Shown one piece after another: positions 9,157-18,035 of a stretch of 64,000 nucleotides of DNA; the first letter of the stretch is position 1, and each line of letters starts with the position of its first letter. The notes below the pieces were generated by a model that worked only from the letters and a program-made list of their open reading frames with translations, made no database searches and was not told where the DNA came from. Position numbers and translations under genes: made by a program. Origin of the DNA: Cognatundibacterium luofuense (lineage in GTDB: Bacteria; Pseudomonadota; Gammaproteobacteria; Burkholderiales; Burkholderiaceae_D); assembly GCF_018139685.1 (NCBI RefSeq), contig NZ_JAGSPN010000015.1, positions 49,605 through 113,604 of the forward strand, given 5' to 3'.

Positions 9157-10383
9157 ATGAGAAAAATTATGAAGAAAAAATTTATTCTGTCCCTCAGCCT
9201 GTGTGCTGCACTGATGAGTAGTCCGGTCATGGCGGATGTTGTCAGTGATCCTGCGCCGCAAAGTGAGATTCGCGTTGCACTGGATGCGCTTGATTACCGG
9301 AATTTTCTCAGGAAACAATTGCGGAAAGATCTTCAGCAAAGGGAAGCGATCGATGGAAAAATGGATATCGATTTCATTGTCGCTCCGCTGACAAACGAGA
9401 TATTAGATAAGTTGGCTACCGATACTATCGGGAAATACTGGTCTGCAAAGTACGCAAAAAAATATACGGAGCAGCTGGGAACGCCGTCCGGCAAGTTGTC
9501 CGCTAAATTTGATCAGTATTCGATGTATGGAAACGCTCAGGCGGAATTCGACAAACTGGGACAGAAAGAAAAACTCGCTTTACTGGAGGTACGACGCGGG
9601 CTGCCATATAAAAGTATGGAAAATGCTATGCGCCAGGGTTTGCCGGAAATGGGCAACGCTGTTGCTGGCTTTTTGCGTGAAAAACAGAAGCAGCGCATGC
9701 AGGAGGCAAGAAAATTTTTTCTGGAATATCTCGAGAATCTGAATGCATTTGAAGATGGCAAGTTGGCTGAAGTGCCGCGAATTCAGCCCCCATCCCGTAC
9801 TGGTCATATCAAGACAGACTCCGAGAATCAGTTGATCTATCAGTTTATTCTGAAGCGTGATGAAAACGACCGCGCATTTTCAGCGAAGCTGAATGCCGGA
9901 AAAGTCATAGACGATATGCTGAAACAAAGTGCGGTGACAGAACCAGTGACGCTGGAGAAAAACCTGATCACAATTGCCGAAATCGAAGAGATGCGTGTAG
10001 CTACTGCAGCACAATACGATAAATTACTGGAATCATTCTTTTCGATTGACGGTGAGCAAGTCATGACGGCTGCCGAACGGCGTAACCGGATCAAGGTAAC
10101 GGATTCGGCTGCGAGCCGCATGGTCACAACTGCGCTCGAATACAGTGAGGCAGAAGCAGCTTATTACGCGGCAATCCGGAGGATTCTGCTGACCTGTCAG
10201 GCAGCAAAAGGGAAATTGACGCTGGAAAATGACAATCTGGTGTTTAGCGACGAAAAAGATCTCAAACAATTCCGCGAGCATCGTACGGAATTGCTGAATG
10301 CCCGCGAAGTTATCAAGGCGCTAGACGAAAGAGAGCGTAAACGTCGCGAGCAAGCAATCCAAAATATTCGCAGTGGCAGCTAA
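9157..10383 (+). CDS. exported protein of unknown function
   Basis: The protein has 408 residues, or 404 if the ATG at 9169 is used. A signal peptide (KKKFILSLSLCAALMSSPVMA) ends near residue 26. The mature part is strongly charged and helical, with several coiled-coil-like stretches (for example EIKALDERERKRREQ-type endings) and no cysteine-rich or catalytic motif I can name. It follows the DUF3857 protein after 22 bases and a terminator ends the pair, so the two may work together in the periplasm. I do not recognise the family. Confidence 0.7.
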   Translation: MRKIMKKKFILSLSLCAALMSSPVMADVVSDPAPQSEIRVALDALDYRNFLRKQLRKDLQQREAIDGKMDIDFIVAPLTNEILDKLATDTIGKYWSAKYAKKYTEQLGTPSGKLSAKFDQYSMYGNAQAEFDKLGQKEKLALLEVRRGLPYKSMENAMRQGLPEMGNAVAGFLREKQKQRMQEARKFFLEYLENLNAFEDGKLAEVPRIQPPSRTGHIKTDSENQLIYQFILKRDENDRAFSAKLNAGKVIDDMLKQSAVTEPVTLEKNLITIAEIEEMRVATAAQYDKLLESFFSIDGEQVMTAAERRNRIKVTDSAASRMVTTALEYSEAEAAYYAAIRRILLTCQAAKGKLTLENDNLVFSDEKDLKQFREHRTELLNAREVIKALDERERKRREQAIQNIRSGS

Positions 10384-10428
10384 ATACATCCCGGTTGGGT
10401 TGGATGTATCTGATTCACTGAATTTGAA

Positions 10429-10454
10429 ACGGGTGCTTTGCACCCGTTTTTTTT
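10429..10454 (+). terminator. terminator of the DUF3857 operon
   Basis: ACGGGTGC (10429-10436) pairs with GCACCCGT (10440-10447) around TTT, followed by a run of seven T. Confidence 0.85.
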
Positions 10455-10484
10455 GAGACATTTTTTGCAGGTACGATGGACTTG

Positions 10485-10967
10485 TCAGTAAGAAGAGCCA
10501 TCTTTGCGGGTAAATTGCCAGCCTCCGCTGACAAACTGAGCCATCAGATCATCATCCGGATAAGTGACTTCATCACCCGCGCTGCGATCACCGACTTCCA
10601 GAAAAATCAGTTCCATCGTGCCGGTATTACGGATTTGGTGGGCATTACCTGTTCCGGCAGGAAAGCCTGCACACATCCCCGTGCTGATGACTGTCTCGCC
10701 TTCATCCGTGATTAATACGCCGCATCCGCTGATGACATAGATGAACTCATCCTGCTGGCTGTGTGCGTGGCGTAATGCAGAGATGCCACCCGGTACGAGC
10801 CGTGTCAGGTTAACGCCGAAATTCTTCAGTCCGAATACATCACCGAGTACATGCTTGGTTCTGCCTTCCATTTGCGCAGCAAACTGTGCCGGATATAAGG
10901 ATTTAACGGTACGTGCGGGGATTGTTGCGCTGTTGATGGCGACAGGGATGTCTTTTTTCTCGTTCAT
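10485..10967 (-). CDS. cupin-domain protein
   Basis: The protein has 160 residues with one cupin_2 barrel: motif 1 HAHSQQDEFIYVISG at about 67-81 and motif 2 PAGTGNAHQIRN at about 103-114, which supply the usual His/Glu/His metal ligands. It may be a small-molecule dioxygenase, isomerase or sensor; the sequence alone does not say. Its ATG overlaps the TGA of the YciI-like gene (ATGA), so the two are translationally coupled. Confidence 0.85.
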   Translation of the reverse strand: MNEKKDIPVAINSATIPARTVKSLYPAQFAAQMEGRTKHVLGDVFGLKNFGVNLTRLVPGGISALRHAHSQQDEFIYVISGCGVLITDEGETVISTGMCAGFPAGTGNAHQIRNTGTMELIFLEVGDRSAGDEVTYPDDDLMAQFVSGGWQFTRKDGSSY

Positions 10968-11263
10968 ACAGCTTGCTCAGGTAAGGGCCAGCCGGCGGCT
11001 GACATGGATGCCTGCCACTGAATGATCTGATATTCAGCAACACTGGCAACGGAAAAGGGGTCGTGTTTCATCCATTGCGCGACAGTATCAACATCCGGAG
11101 CCTGCGCCAGAATAACGCCGCCATCACGCGGATGTCGTGCGCCGGACATCAGAAAATGCCCCGCATCGTAATGTGTTTTCAGGAAGTCGCGGTGAGCCTG
11201 CAAATGGCTGTCAACCTCACTCAGCGGACGGATGTAATTCACCAGAATCAGAAAGTAATGCAA
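10964..11263 (-). CDS. YciI-like domain protein
   Basis: The protein has 99 residues with a YciI fold: FLILVNYIRPLSEVDSHLQAHRDFL at the start, then GARHPRDGGVILAQA and the MKHDPFSVASVAEYQIIQW ending, where His and Asp form the family's putative active site. The start is a TTG with AGGTAT upstream. It is the first gene of a two-gene unit with the cupin. Family members are small, possibly enzymatic, ferredoxin-like proteins of unclear function. Confidence 0.8.
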   Translation of the reverse strand: MHYFLILVNYIRPLSEVDSHLQAHRDFLKTHYDAGHFLMSGARHPRDGGVILAQAPDVDTVAQWMKHDPFSVASVAEYQIIQWQASMSAAGWPLPEQAV

Positions 11264-11356
11264 AGGTATACCTGTTCAGGAGAGTAAGTTGTATCAGACA
11301 CCTTTCAGTAAGTTTGCCTGAAGCAGGAAAGTCTTTGTTGATGCAGGCCTGAAATG

Positions 11357-11386
11357 AAAAAAGCCCCTGAAACTCAGGGGCTTTTA
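11357..11386 (-). terminator. terminator of the HU gene
   Basis: On the minus strand AAAAGCCCCTGA pairs with TCAGGGGCTTTT (11359-11370 with 11374-11385) around a three-base loop, and more T follow. It lies 12 bases beyond the HU stop. Confidence 0.85.
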
Positions 11387-11397
11387 CAGAGCAGCGA

Positions 11398-11688
11398 TTA
11401 CTTCGCTACTTTAGTTTTTGCAACGGCTTCTTTGATAACAGTCGATGCTTTAAAACGTACAGTATTCTTTGCAGGGATTTTGATCGCTTCGCCAGTAGAA
11501 GGATTACGGCCTTTGCGTGCAGGACGTTTTGCGACCTGGAAAGTACCGATGTTTGGCAGCGCGATTTTGCCTTCTTTTTTAACAGTGGAAACAATCGTAT
11601 CCAGGATTGTACCCACGATTTCATTCGCAGCTACTTTAGTCAGACCATGTTCCGCAACAATCGTTTCTACTAACAGGGATTTGCTCAT
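11398..11688 (-). CDS. HU-family DNA-binding protein
   Basis: The protein has 96 residues. It shows the HU/IHF fold: two helices (LLVETIVAEHGLTKVAANEIV), then the strand IALPNIGTFQVAKRPARKGRNP with the GRNP arm tip, and a closing helix. A lysine/alanine tail (EAVAKTKVAK) extends beyond the core. It binds and bends DNA as a dimer in the nucleoid. A GGAG ribosome site lies six bases before the ATG, and it forms a single-gene unit. The first helix departs from typical proteobacterial HU-beta, so this may be a secondary HU paralogue. Confidence 0.92.
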   Translation of the reverse strand: MSKSLLVETIVAEHGLTKVAANEIVGTILDTIVSTVKKEGKIALPNIGTFQVAKRPARKGRNPSTGEAIKIPAKNTVRFKASTVIKEAVAKTKVAK

Positions 11689-11895
11689 GTTTTTCTCCAG
11701 AAAAAAGCAGTTTTACTGAGTGTATAGCGAGTTCTGCAGCGAGTGCAAGTATTGTGTCGTGAAAAAATGCGTTCTGATGTGGATTTTTTACAGATGGCCG
11801 ATCATAAGACCAGTTTGTTGCATTCCTTACGCAATACAGTGCAGTTGAAGCTGAATGATGCTGTGCAGAAAACCCGGTACATCCACTATTAAGAC

Positions 11896-14280
11896 TTAAA
11901 GCAAAGCAGCAAGTTCCCGCAACTGACGCATGCGAAGATACACCGGTAGCAGGCGCCAGATCACGATGCAGAGCAAAGTCAGCAAAACAAAAGGCAGCAG
12001 GTTTCGGTTAAACAGCATAGGCACCACCAGCGCAATCATCATCCCCGCGATCAGTGCCTGTGCACCCAGCCAGCCGGCATTTTCGGTCATCCGCTCAGAA
12101 ATATTGCTGGCGACAGGCGCCATTCGCAACAGTACCCGCTCAGTTTTCGCGGCGTGTTTTTTCAGATTCAGCCACTCCGCAGACTGATGTGGTGCTTCGC
12201 GGATTTCTGTCAGCAGCGCAAATAATGTCTCGAGCTCACGGTGCAGAGTTGCATCCGCTTCCGCAAAAAATAAGGTGGCATTAGCAGCAGATTTAAGTGC
12301 CATTACCGTACCGTAGTAACGTTCCGAAATATCTCCCAGGCCGATCGTTGCTTCCTGTGCCTGCCATGCTTCGGCCTGTTTTTGTTGCTCGACAGCTTTT
12401 TCCGCATCCGGGATCAGCGCATCCATGACCAGTAATCCCGCTGAGGACATCGTCGTCAGATCTGCGATCTCCTGTAGCCACGGGCAGTAGGCAGCAAGGC
12501 CTGCGTAGCTGGCCTGCAGCCTTTTACGTAAGCGATCCGCCCAGCGTGCGTCATAGGCGCACGCCAGTAATTTGGCATGTACATCCAGTAAGTTCGGCCC
12601 CACCTGCATGTTATCGCTGAACATCAGTTTATCGACGTTGACATAGCCCGCGGACATGCTGCGAATGCGCGTATGAATTTTCTCGCGGAAGCTGTGCCAT
12701 GTCTGCAGATATTCGTCAGCGCTCCGGTACCAGCGACCGGCCAGATCTGCAGAGTGTGTATCACCTTGCTGCGCATACATATCCAGCACTTTGTGATGAT
12801 ACAGCGCGTGCAGCCATACGCTTGCATCCTTTTCACCTTTCAGCGAGCGGTTTGCATTCAGTAAAACTGCTGACAGTTCTACAGATTCGCCGCGCCATAC
12901 GGGCGGCAAACCCGGAGATAAATATAAGATCAGTTGCAATAGCTGAACATCGACAGATAAATGCCGGTCATGACGGTTATCCAGCAATAAGCGCACGGCA
13001 TTCTGGTCCTTTTGCACATCACGGAACCATTGCAGCAATAAACCATTCGCAAGGTCGTTACTGGCCAGTGCCCAGTTGCGGGCCAGTGCAACGCCCAGTT
13101 GTTCTTTGGTGTGGCAAATATCTGCGCCGATATGAAACGGTTCGCGGAAACCAGCTGTTGACTGGGTTTCGACCGGTTCCGGTAAAGTGGGGTCATTTGC
13201 CAGCCAGCGCAGAATTTCAGCCGATGCCCAGCGCTTCGCAGGATCTCGTAATAACAAGCCACGCAGCAGTTTTTTCCATCCCTTATCTGCCACATTGTTC
13301 AGATCAATTTCACGTGTTGCGAGCTGGTGCAGAATAACAGCTTCAGAAAACTGATTAAACGGATGCCTGCCTGTGATTGCTTCGAGCAGTATCATGCCCA
13401 GCGCCCAGTAATCAGCCTTTGCGCTGATGACACCGGATAAGGTTTCCGGTGCTGCATAATGCAGAGTTCGCGCCGTACCGGTCAGTTTTTGTGTTGCATC
13501 CAGTGCTGATGCAATACCAAAATCCGTCAGAATCAGATCCAGTGGTTCTTTTGTACGGATCAGAATGTTTTCCGGTTTCAGGTCGCGATGTAATAAACCC
13601 GCCTGATGAACGCTGCTGACAGCGCTGTCGAGCTCCAGCAAAATCGCCCGAAGCTGCATTACATCTGGTTTTTCCTGTTGTAAATACTGACGCAGCGATC
13701 CCTGCTCGCAATATTCCATCAGCTCATACTGGCGGCCGGACAGAGTTCCGGTTTCCAGAACATGCACGCGATGTTCCACCGGTACTTTTGCGAGGCGTTC
13801 GGTAATACCGGATTTCAGATGATTGCCGTGACGGTAAAGCTTCAGTACATAGCGCTGGTGATCTGTTCCGCGTAACAATAGCAAGTCGGCTTCACCGCCG
13901 GATGCAGGTAGCGGAGCGATCAGTGAATACCGCTCTTTCAGTTCAGGTGGCAGATTCCATAATCCTGCATGTATTGCAGTATCGCTGCGCGGTTCCTCAC
14001 GAACTGGTGCGGCGAGCGGGCGATTGCAGTACAGGCACAATTCGGCATCGGGCGGATTTGGTTGTGCGCAGTCTTCATGCGGGCAGAGCTGGGAAGAAGC
14101 AGCTTGCTTGTCTGCCGGAGAGCGTGCCGGAATATCATCAGATTTGTTGTTCTGGCCCGGTTGCTCGCTCCGTAAGCTCAGATCGACGCTGGTCAGCAGC
14201 ATGCCGCACTGACAACGTAAGGTGTCGTGGCTGTTTTCGGTTAAACAGCCCGGACAAACGCGAATGTAATCCTGAGTCAA
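11896..14280 (-). CDS. Ser/Thr protein kinase with two zinc ribbons and C-terminal membrane anchor
   Basis: The protein has 794 residues. A first zinc ribbon uses Cys9, Cys12, Cys23 and Cys25; a second uses Cys66, Cys71, Cys82 and Cys85. A Hanks-type kinase domain covers about 115-360: the glycine-rich loop is reduced (ASGGEAD), Lys147 is in VLKLYR, HRDLKPEN is at 231-238, DFG at 253-255 and APE at 277-279, so it should be active. A long helical region follows (about 380-725), then two membrane helices near the C-terminus. It is the last gene of the operon starting at 17841, two bases after the radical SAM gene. It may phosphorylate the neighbouring proteins. Confidence 0.9.
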   Translation of the reverse strand: MTQDYIRVCPGCLTENSHDTLRCQCGMLLTSVDLSLRSEQPGQNNKSDDIPARSPADKQAASSQLCPHEDCAQPNPPDAELCLYCNRPLAAPVREEPRSDTAIHAGLWNLPPELKERYSLIAPLPASGGEADLLLLRGTDHQRYVLKLYRHGNHLKSGITERLAKVPVEHRVHVLETGTLSGRQYELMEYCEQGSLRQYLQQEKPDVMQLRAILLELDSAVSSVHQAGLLHRDLKPENILIRTKEPLDLILTDFGIASALDATQKLTGTARTLHYAAPETLSGVISAKADYWALGMILLEAITGRHPFNQFSEAVILHQLATREIDLNNVADKGWKKLLRGLLLRDPAKRWASAEILRWLANDPTLPEPVETQSTAGFREPFHIGADICHTKEQLGVALARNWALASNDLANGLLLQWFRDVQKDQNAVRLLLDNRHDRHLSVDVQLLQLILYLSPGLPPVWRGESVELSAVLLNANRSLKGEKDASVWLHALYHHKVLDMYAQQGDTHSADLAGRWYRSADEYLQTWHSFREKIHTRIRSMSAGYVNVDKLMFSDNMQVGPNLLDVHAKLLACAYDARWADRLRKRLQASYAGLAAYCPWLQEIADLTTMSSAGLLVMDALIPDAEKAVEQQKQAEAWQAQEATIGLGDISERYYGTVMALKSAANATLFFAEADATLHRELETLFALLTEIREAPHQSAEWLNLKKHAAKTERVLLRMAPVASNISERMTENAGWLGAQALIAGMMIALVVPMLFNRNLLPFVLLTLLCIVIWRLLPVYLRMRQLRELAALL

Positions 14281-14282
14281 AC

Positions 14283-14936
14283 TTATCTCCAGCTGACCTG
14301 TTCAAAACGCACGCCGCGTGATTCCGCCAGTGTTTCCAGCGATTGCATATCACCGCGCGCCGGAATACCAATGTACCAGATGTGTTTGCCGTCGGTCATG
14401 GTTTGTATGCGTTTTTCCTGTTGCGTTAATGGCAGATTCTGCCAGTCTGCGTATTTTTTTTGTGCCAGTGCTGTCTGTAAAACCAGCGGTTGATTTGCCG
14501 ATCCCCGCCATGCCAGCTCCGGTGGCTGCGCATCGATATAGGGCTCAGGTATCAGCGCATCGATTTTTGTCAGTATTTTGCTATGTTTTTTCTGCAAACT
14601 TGCCAGCGGATATCCGCTGTAGCACAAAATATCTAGCTCCAGACCACTTTCCTGACGCCAGAAATGGATAGCGTCCAGCAAAGCACTGAGCGCGGCTGGC
14701 TGATCGAACGGCTCGCCGCCGGAAATGGTGATCCCATCGACACCGTCTTTAGCGACTTGCCTGCACCAGCTCATCAGTCGTGCGACTGTCATGTCGTGAC
14801 CCGGCTCGCTGGCCCAGGTATCCTGAGAAACGCAGCCTTTGCAGTGAATGCGGCAGCCCTGCAGCCAGATACCGATGCGCTTGCCGGGCCCCAGCACCGT
14901 GACCGGGTAATGGGCTTTATTAACAGAAATTTTCAT
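14283..14936 (-). CDS. radical SAM protein of the NrdG/activase type
   Basis: The protein has 217 residues. The cluster-binding motif CxxxCxxC is Cys28, Cys32 and Cys35 (CRIHCKGC), and GGEP at 73-76 contacts S-adenosylmethionine. GIWLQGC before the motif and VDGITISGGEPFDQP resemble anaerobic ribonucleotide reductase activases, which make a glycyl radical in a partner. No nrdD or other glycyl-radical enzyme is nearby. The C-terminal half (IPEPYIDAQPPELAWRGSANQ) also fits activases. Its start overlaps the AAA+ gene stop by four bases (14933-14936). I infer a role in the operon's own system, with an unknown target. Confidence 0.88.
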   Translation of the reverse strand: MKISVNKAHYPVTVLGPGKRIGIWLQGCRIHCKGCVSQDTWASEPGHDMTVARLMSWCRQVAKDGVDGITISGGEPFDQPAALSALLDAIHFWRQESGLELDILCYSGYPLASLQKKHSKILTKIDALIPEPYIDAQPPELAWRGSANQPLVLQTALAQKKYADWQNLPLTQQEKRIQTMTDGKHIWYIGIPARGDMQSLETLAESRGVRFEQVSWR

Positions 14937-16771
14937 GTCGCCTGAACGCTCAGCGAAATAACTTTATCCTGCTCCTGAATGCCGGTAATGATCAGCTTTT
15001 GTTTGTTTTCCAGATCGGTTTCAAACAATGCACGGGATAAAGGGTTGATCAGGCAGGATTCGAGTGCGTTACCGATGCCACGGCCACCATTGCTCAGGTC
15101 ACGGGTACAGCGCAGTAAGAGTTCATCGCGCACCGTTTGTGGCATTGATAATTGCAGCCGCAATTCTTCATGCAGCCTGCGGGCGACATTGCGCAGCATG
15201 CCATCAAAAATCTGGGTGGCAACTTCCGCCTGAATAAAGTTAAACACGACAATATTGTCACCGATACGGTTCAGCAATTCCGGGCGGGACAGGCGGAATT
15301 TAAAATAATCGCTGATCGCATTGCGGACTTTGGTTTCTACCGTTTCATACGGATCACCGGGTTGCACATTTTGCTGACGATGGCCGTACTGATCTTCGGT
15401 AAAAATGCCGAGATTAGAGGTAAATACCAGAATGGTTTCTGAGAAGTAGGCGGTATCACCACGTCCGTCGGTCAGACGCCCGTCTTCCAGTATTTGCAGG
15501 AATTTATCCAGAATGCGCGGATGTGCTTTTTCAATTTCGTCGAACAGCACCACAGAAAAAGGCTTCTGGCGCACTGCATTGGTAAGTTCGCCGCCGGCAT
15601 CAAAACCGACATAACCCGGTGGCGCACCAAGTAACCGTGCGCTGGTGTGTTCTTCGGCGAATTCGCTCATATCAAAACGCAGATAAGCACGTTCGTCACC
15701 AAACACCAGTTGTGTCAGGGTTTTTGCCAGCTCAGTTTTACCGACACCGGTCGGACCTGCAAAAAACAAAACACCGCGTGGCCGGTTTGCGCCTGAGCGC
15801 GCATGCGCTCCGGTGAGTCCCATCGCGGAGCGCTTCAGAATATCCAGTGTTTTGACGACAGCGGGCTTCTGGCCTTTGACGCGTTCTTCGATAAAGCCTT
15901 GTGCGGAGCGGATTTTGTCGCGCAGATAATCTTTGCGCCACGGATTATCCAGCGCGCCAACCTTGTAGCAGCGCACTGCATCGTCGATTGTAGTGACGTC
16001 CAGTTGCTGGCGATCAGCCAGTTCTGTAATGTCAGACAGCGCGGTCAGACTCATGCCTTCCGTGCCTTCAGTAAAACTTCGTAAGAATTGTTCACGTGCA
16101 GCAGGTGTGGCAGACGCGAATCCATTGAATAAAGGTGCAAGCAAACCGGCTGCGGCACGCCGTGTTTCAAAGTCAGGCCGGGCGATGACGACGGATGCGA
16201 CCCGTTCACTGTCGAGCGTAAACCACGACGGTAAGTCCTGCGCACGATTCAGCAGCCAGATCACCGGGTTGTAGACTGGCTTGCCGACGGTGTTTTGCGG
16301 CACCAGCGGACTTGCCTGCAGCGAGATTTTTTCGGCTGCCACAAAAAAGCGGTGTTCTGCCTCGGTCAGTTGCTCATGCTGTCGTGCCAGCCGGGATGCA
16401 AAGTCCACCACCAGCGCACAGCGTGCTTCTCTTTCCTGACTGAGCTTACGCATCAGTTTGCTGAGGCTTTCCAGACTGATCATTTGCAATCCGTCGCACA
16501 GCTTTAAATCAAACAGGCGAGTGGCCAGATCGCGTGCGGCAGGCTCGTCCGGATAAACACGCAAGCCATCGGCCGGATCAAAAATCAGCAAAAACTGAAA
16601 GCCTTGCTGACGGACGGATTCCCACAAACAACGGGTCAGCGGAACCAGTGCGTTACCGGTACCGACCGGCGAAATAAAGCTGTCGCGGATGTTACCGGAC
16701 AGGACAAACTGGGAGCGTATCGGCAACAGGCGTTGTACATCCTGTAGCCAGCGTGGTGATGTAGATGTCAT
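14933..16771 (-). CDS. ClpB-like AAA+ ATPase with degenerate N-terminal module
   Basis: The protein has 612 residues. The C-terminal half is a ClpA/ClpB D2-type AAA+ module: Walker A GPTGVGKT at 339-346, APPGYVG pore loop at 383-389, Walker B VVLFDE at 407-412, sensor-1 TSN at 451-453, arginine finger region RPELLNRI at 496-503, then a D2-small-like end. The N-terminal half (about 1-270) has AAA-like landmarks (FVLSGNIRD, ALVVDFASRL, VIARPDFETR) but no Walker A, so it looks like a dead ATPase module. No Clp N-domain or middle coiled coil is present. It overlaps both neighbours by four bases. Confidence 0.9.
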   Translation of the reverse strand: MTSTSPRWLQDVQRLLPIRSQFVLSGNIRDSFISPVGTGNALVPLTRCLWESVRQQGFQFLLIFDPADGLRVYPDEPAARDLATRLFDLKLCDGLQMISLESLSKLMRKLSQEREARCALVVDFASRLARQHEQLTEAEHRFFVAAEKISLQASPLVPQNTVGKPVYNPVIWLLNRAQDLPSWFTLDSERVASVVIARPDFETRRAAAGLLAPLFNGFASATPAAREQFLRSFTEGTEGMSLTALSDITELADRQQLDVTTIDDAVRCYKVGALDNPWRKDYLRDKIRSAQGFIEERVKGQKPAVVKTLDILKRSAMGLTGAHARSGANRPRGVLFFAGPTGVGKTELAKTLTQLVFGDERAYLRFDMSEFAEEHTSARLLGAPPGYVGFDAGGELTNAVRQKPFSVVLFDEIEKAHPRILDKFLQILEDGRLTDGRGDTAYFSETILVFTSNLGIFTEDQYGHRQQNVQPGDPYETVETKVRNAISDYFKFRLSRPELLNRIGDNIVVFNFIQAEVATQIFDGMLRNVARRLHEELRLQLSMPQTVRDELLLRCTRDLSNGGRGIGNALESCLINPLSRALFETDLENKQKLIITGIQEQDKVISLSVQAT

Positions 16772-17841
16772 TGCAATGGACGTTGACGAAGTTGTTGCTG
16801 TTGCGAACGTTGTTCTTCTTCATGGAATTGCGGCAGTTTCGATGCCAGTACTAATTGCACCGGTAATTCGCCGGCTTCCAGACGGCGCGTAACCTGTAAG
16901 GACAGGCCGCGTGCTTCCAGTGCTTTGAGTAAAGCAGGAAATTCGCTGCACCAGCGGTCTTCAGCAATATGATCTGCCACACTGCGTTCATTTTCTCCTT
17001 CGGCCACCGCGCGAATGACATTGAAGTTGGCAGTTCCCTGTTTAGTATCGATACGCAGGCGAACCATGTATGCACCCCAGTCGCTGCGACGGAAATGAAC
17101 GACGCCGCCTTCCACAAACAGGGTTTCGCGGATTTCCTCAACCTGATAGCCGAGATCTTTGAGGCTTTGTTCGATAATCAGCGCCTGTGCTTCCTGTACC
17201 TGACGCTGCAATTCCGCATCCAGCAGTTTTTGCACTTGCAAGCGCAATTCCGTGGCCAGCATGTCCGCATGCGGGCCGGGCAAGGCGAGGCTGAGATCCT
17301 GCGCCAGCAGCTTCAGCGGCTCGGGAACTTCACCTAAATCGGCAATCCGGCGTAACAAGCGGTCTGCGATGCGGCGCGGAATTTGTTCGGCGGCAGTTTT
17401 GGAGAGCGTGGTATCCGTACCTTCATGCAACTGATCTGCGCGACGGGCTGCTTCTGCTGACAGAACAGGTTTGCATTGCGCGTTGATTGCCTGCAAAGCT
17501 TCAACGTAAGCGGTGAGTACCTCATCGCTGCTATCCGCAGGGCTGGCAGGACGAACAGCGAGAATTTGTCCGGCGCAGCCAATTTGTTCAGCCAGCGCCA
17601 GCAAACCGGAAAATTCTTCTTCAGCCTGCTGAACAGCCTGTTTTAACTGTTGCTGGAATGACTTGGATTCGTCATTGATTTCTGCAATATGCGCTTCGAG
17701 CCGCTCAGTATTTTCATCACGCAAGCGCTCTGCCAGCAAATGTGCATTGACAATCGAGGCTTGTGCGCGGATCAGTGCGGCACTCAAGAGAATGCTTAAA
17801 GGGTCAGACGAGAGAAATAAAGCTGTGGTTGGTCCGCTCAT
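16768..17841 (-). CDS. coiled-coil protein, first gene of the AAA+/radical SAM/kinase operon
   Basis: The protein has 357 residues and I do not recognise its family. Residues about 30-100 form a coiled coil (SIVNAHLLAERLRDENTERL, then a Gln/Glu-rich stretch). The middle is helical. The last third (about 225-340) has a beta-rich domain with VEGGVVHFRRSDWGAYMVRL and TANFNVIRAVAEGENERSV, followed by a Gln/Arg-rich tail. No signal peptide or membrane helix is clear. As the first gene of the coupled operon it may be an adaptor or substrate for the AAA+ protein. Confidence 0.75.
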   Translation of the reverse strand: MSGPTTALFLSSDPLSILLSAALIRAQASIVNAHLLAERLRDENTERLEAHIAEINDESKSFQQQLKQAVQQAEEEFSGLLALAEQIGCAGQILAVRPASPADSSDEVLTAYVEALQAINAQCKPVLSAEAARRADQLHEGTDTTLSKTAAEQIPRRIADRLLRRIADLGEVPEPLKLLAQDLSLALPGPHADMLATELRLQVQKLLDAELQRQVQEAQALIIEQSLKDLGYQVEEIRETLFVEGGVVHFRRSDWGAYMVRLRIDTKQGTANFNVIRAVAEGENERSVADHIAEDRWCSEFPALLKALEARGLSLQVTRRLEAGELPVQLVLASKLPQFHEEEQRSQQQQLRQRPLQ

Positions 17842-17961
17842 GATGTCTCACGGAAATTTTCTGTGTGCAGAAATATAACACGTGAATTCAGGGGCAGATA
17901 CCCATCTGTCTGTCAGGAAATGCTTTGTCGCGGCGCGGGTAAACATGGCCGGAGGTAATGC

Positions 17962-17992
17962 CAGCGCCGGCTGGATGGGGAGTCCGGCGCTG
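17962..17992. other. GC-rich inverted repeat
   Basis: CAGCGCCGG (17962-17970) pairs perfectly with CCGGCGCTG (17984-17992) around 13 bases. It lies between the nitroreductase stop and the coiled-coil gene start, on the minus strand. No T-run follows, so it is at best a weak terminator or a leader structure for the downstream operon. Confidence 0.4.
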
Positions 17993-18035
17993 TCAACGGT
18001 GAAAGCGTGATGCGATCACCGCATGAAATCAGGGA

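Noticed and set aside
14283-14936. Annotation as a functional nrdG
   Set aside because: No nrdD is adjacent and the gene is embedded in an ATPase/kinase operon, so only the radical SAM activase type is called.
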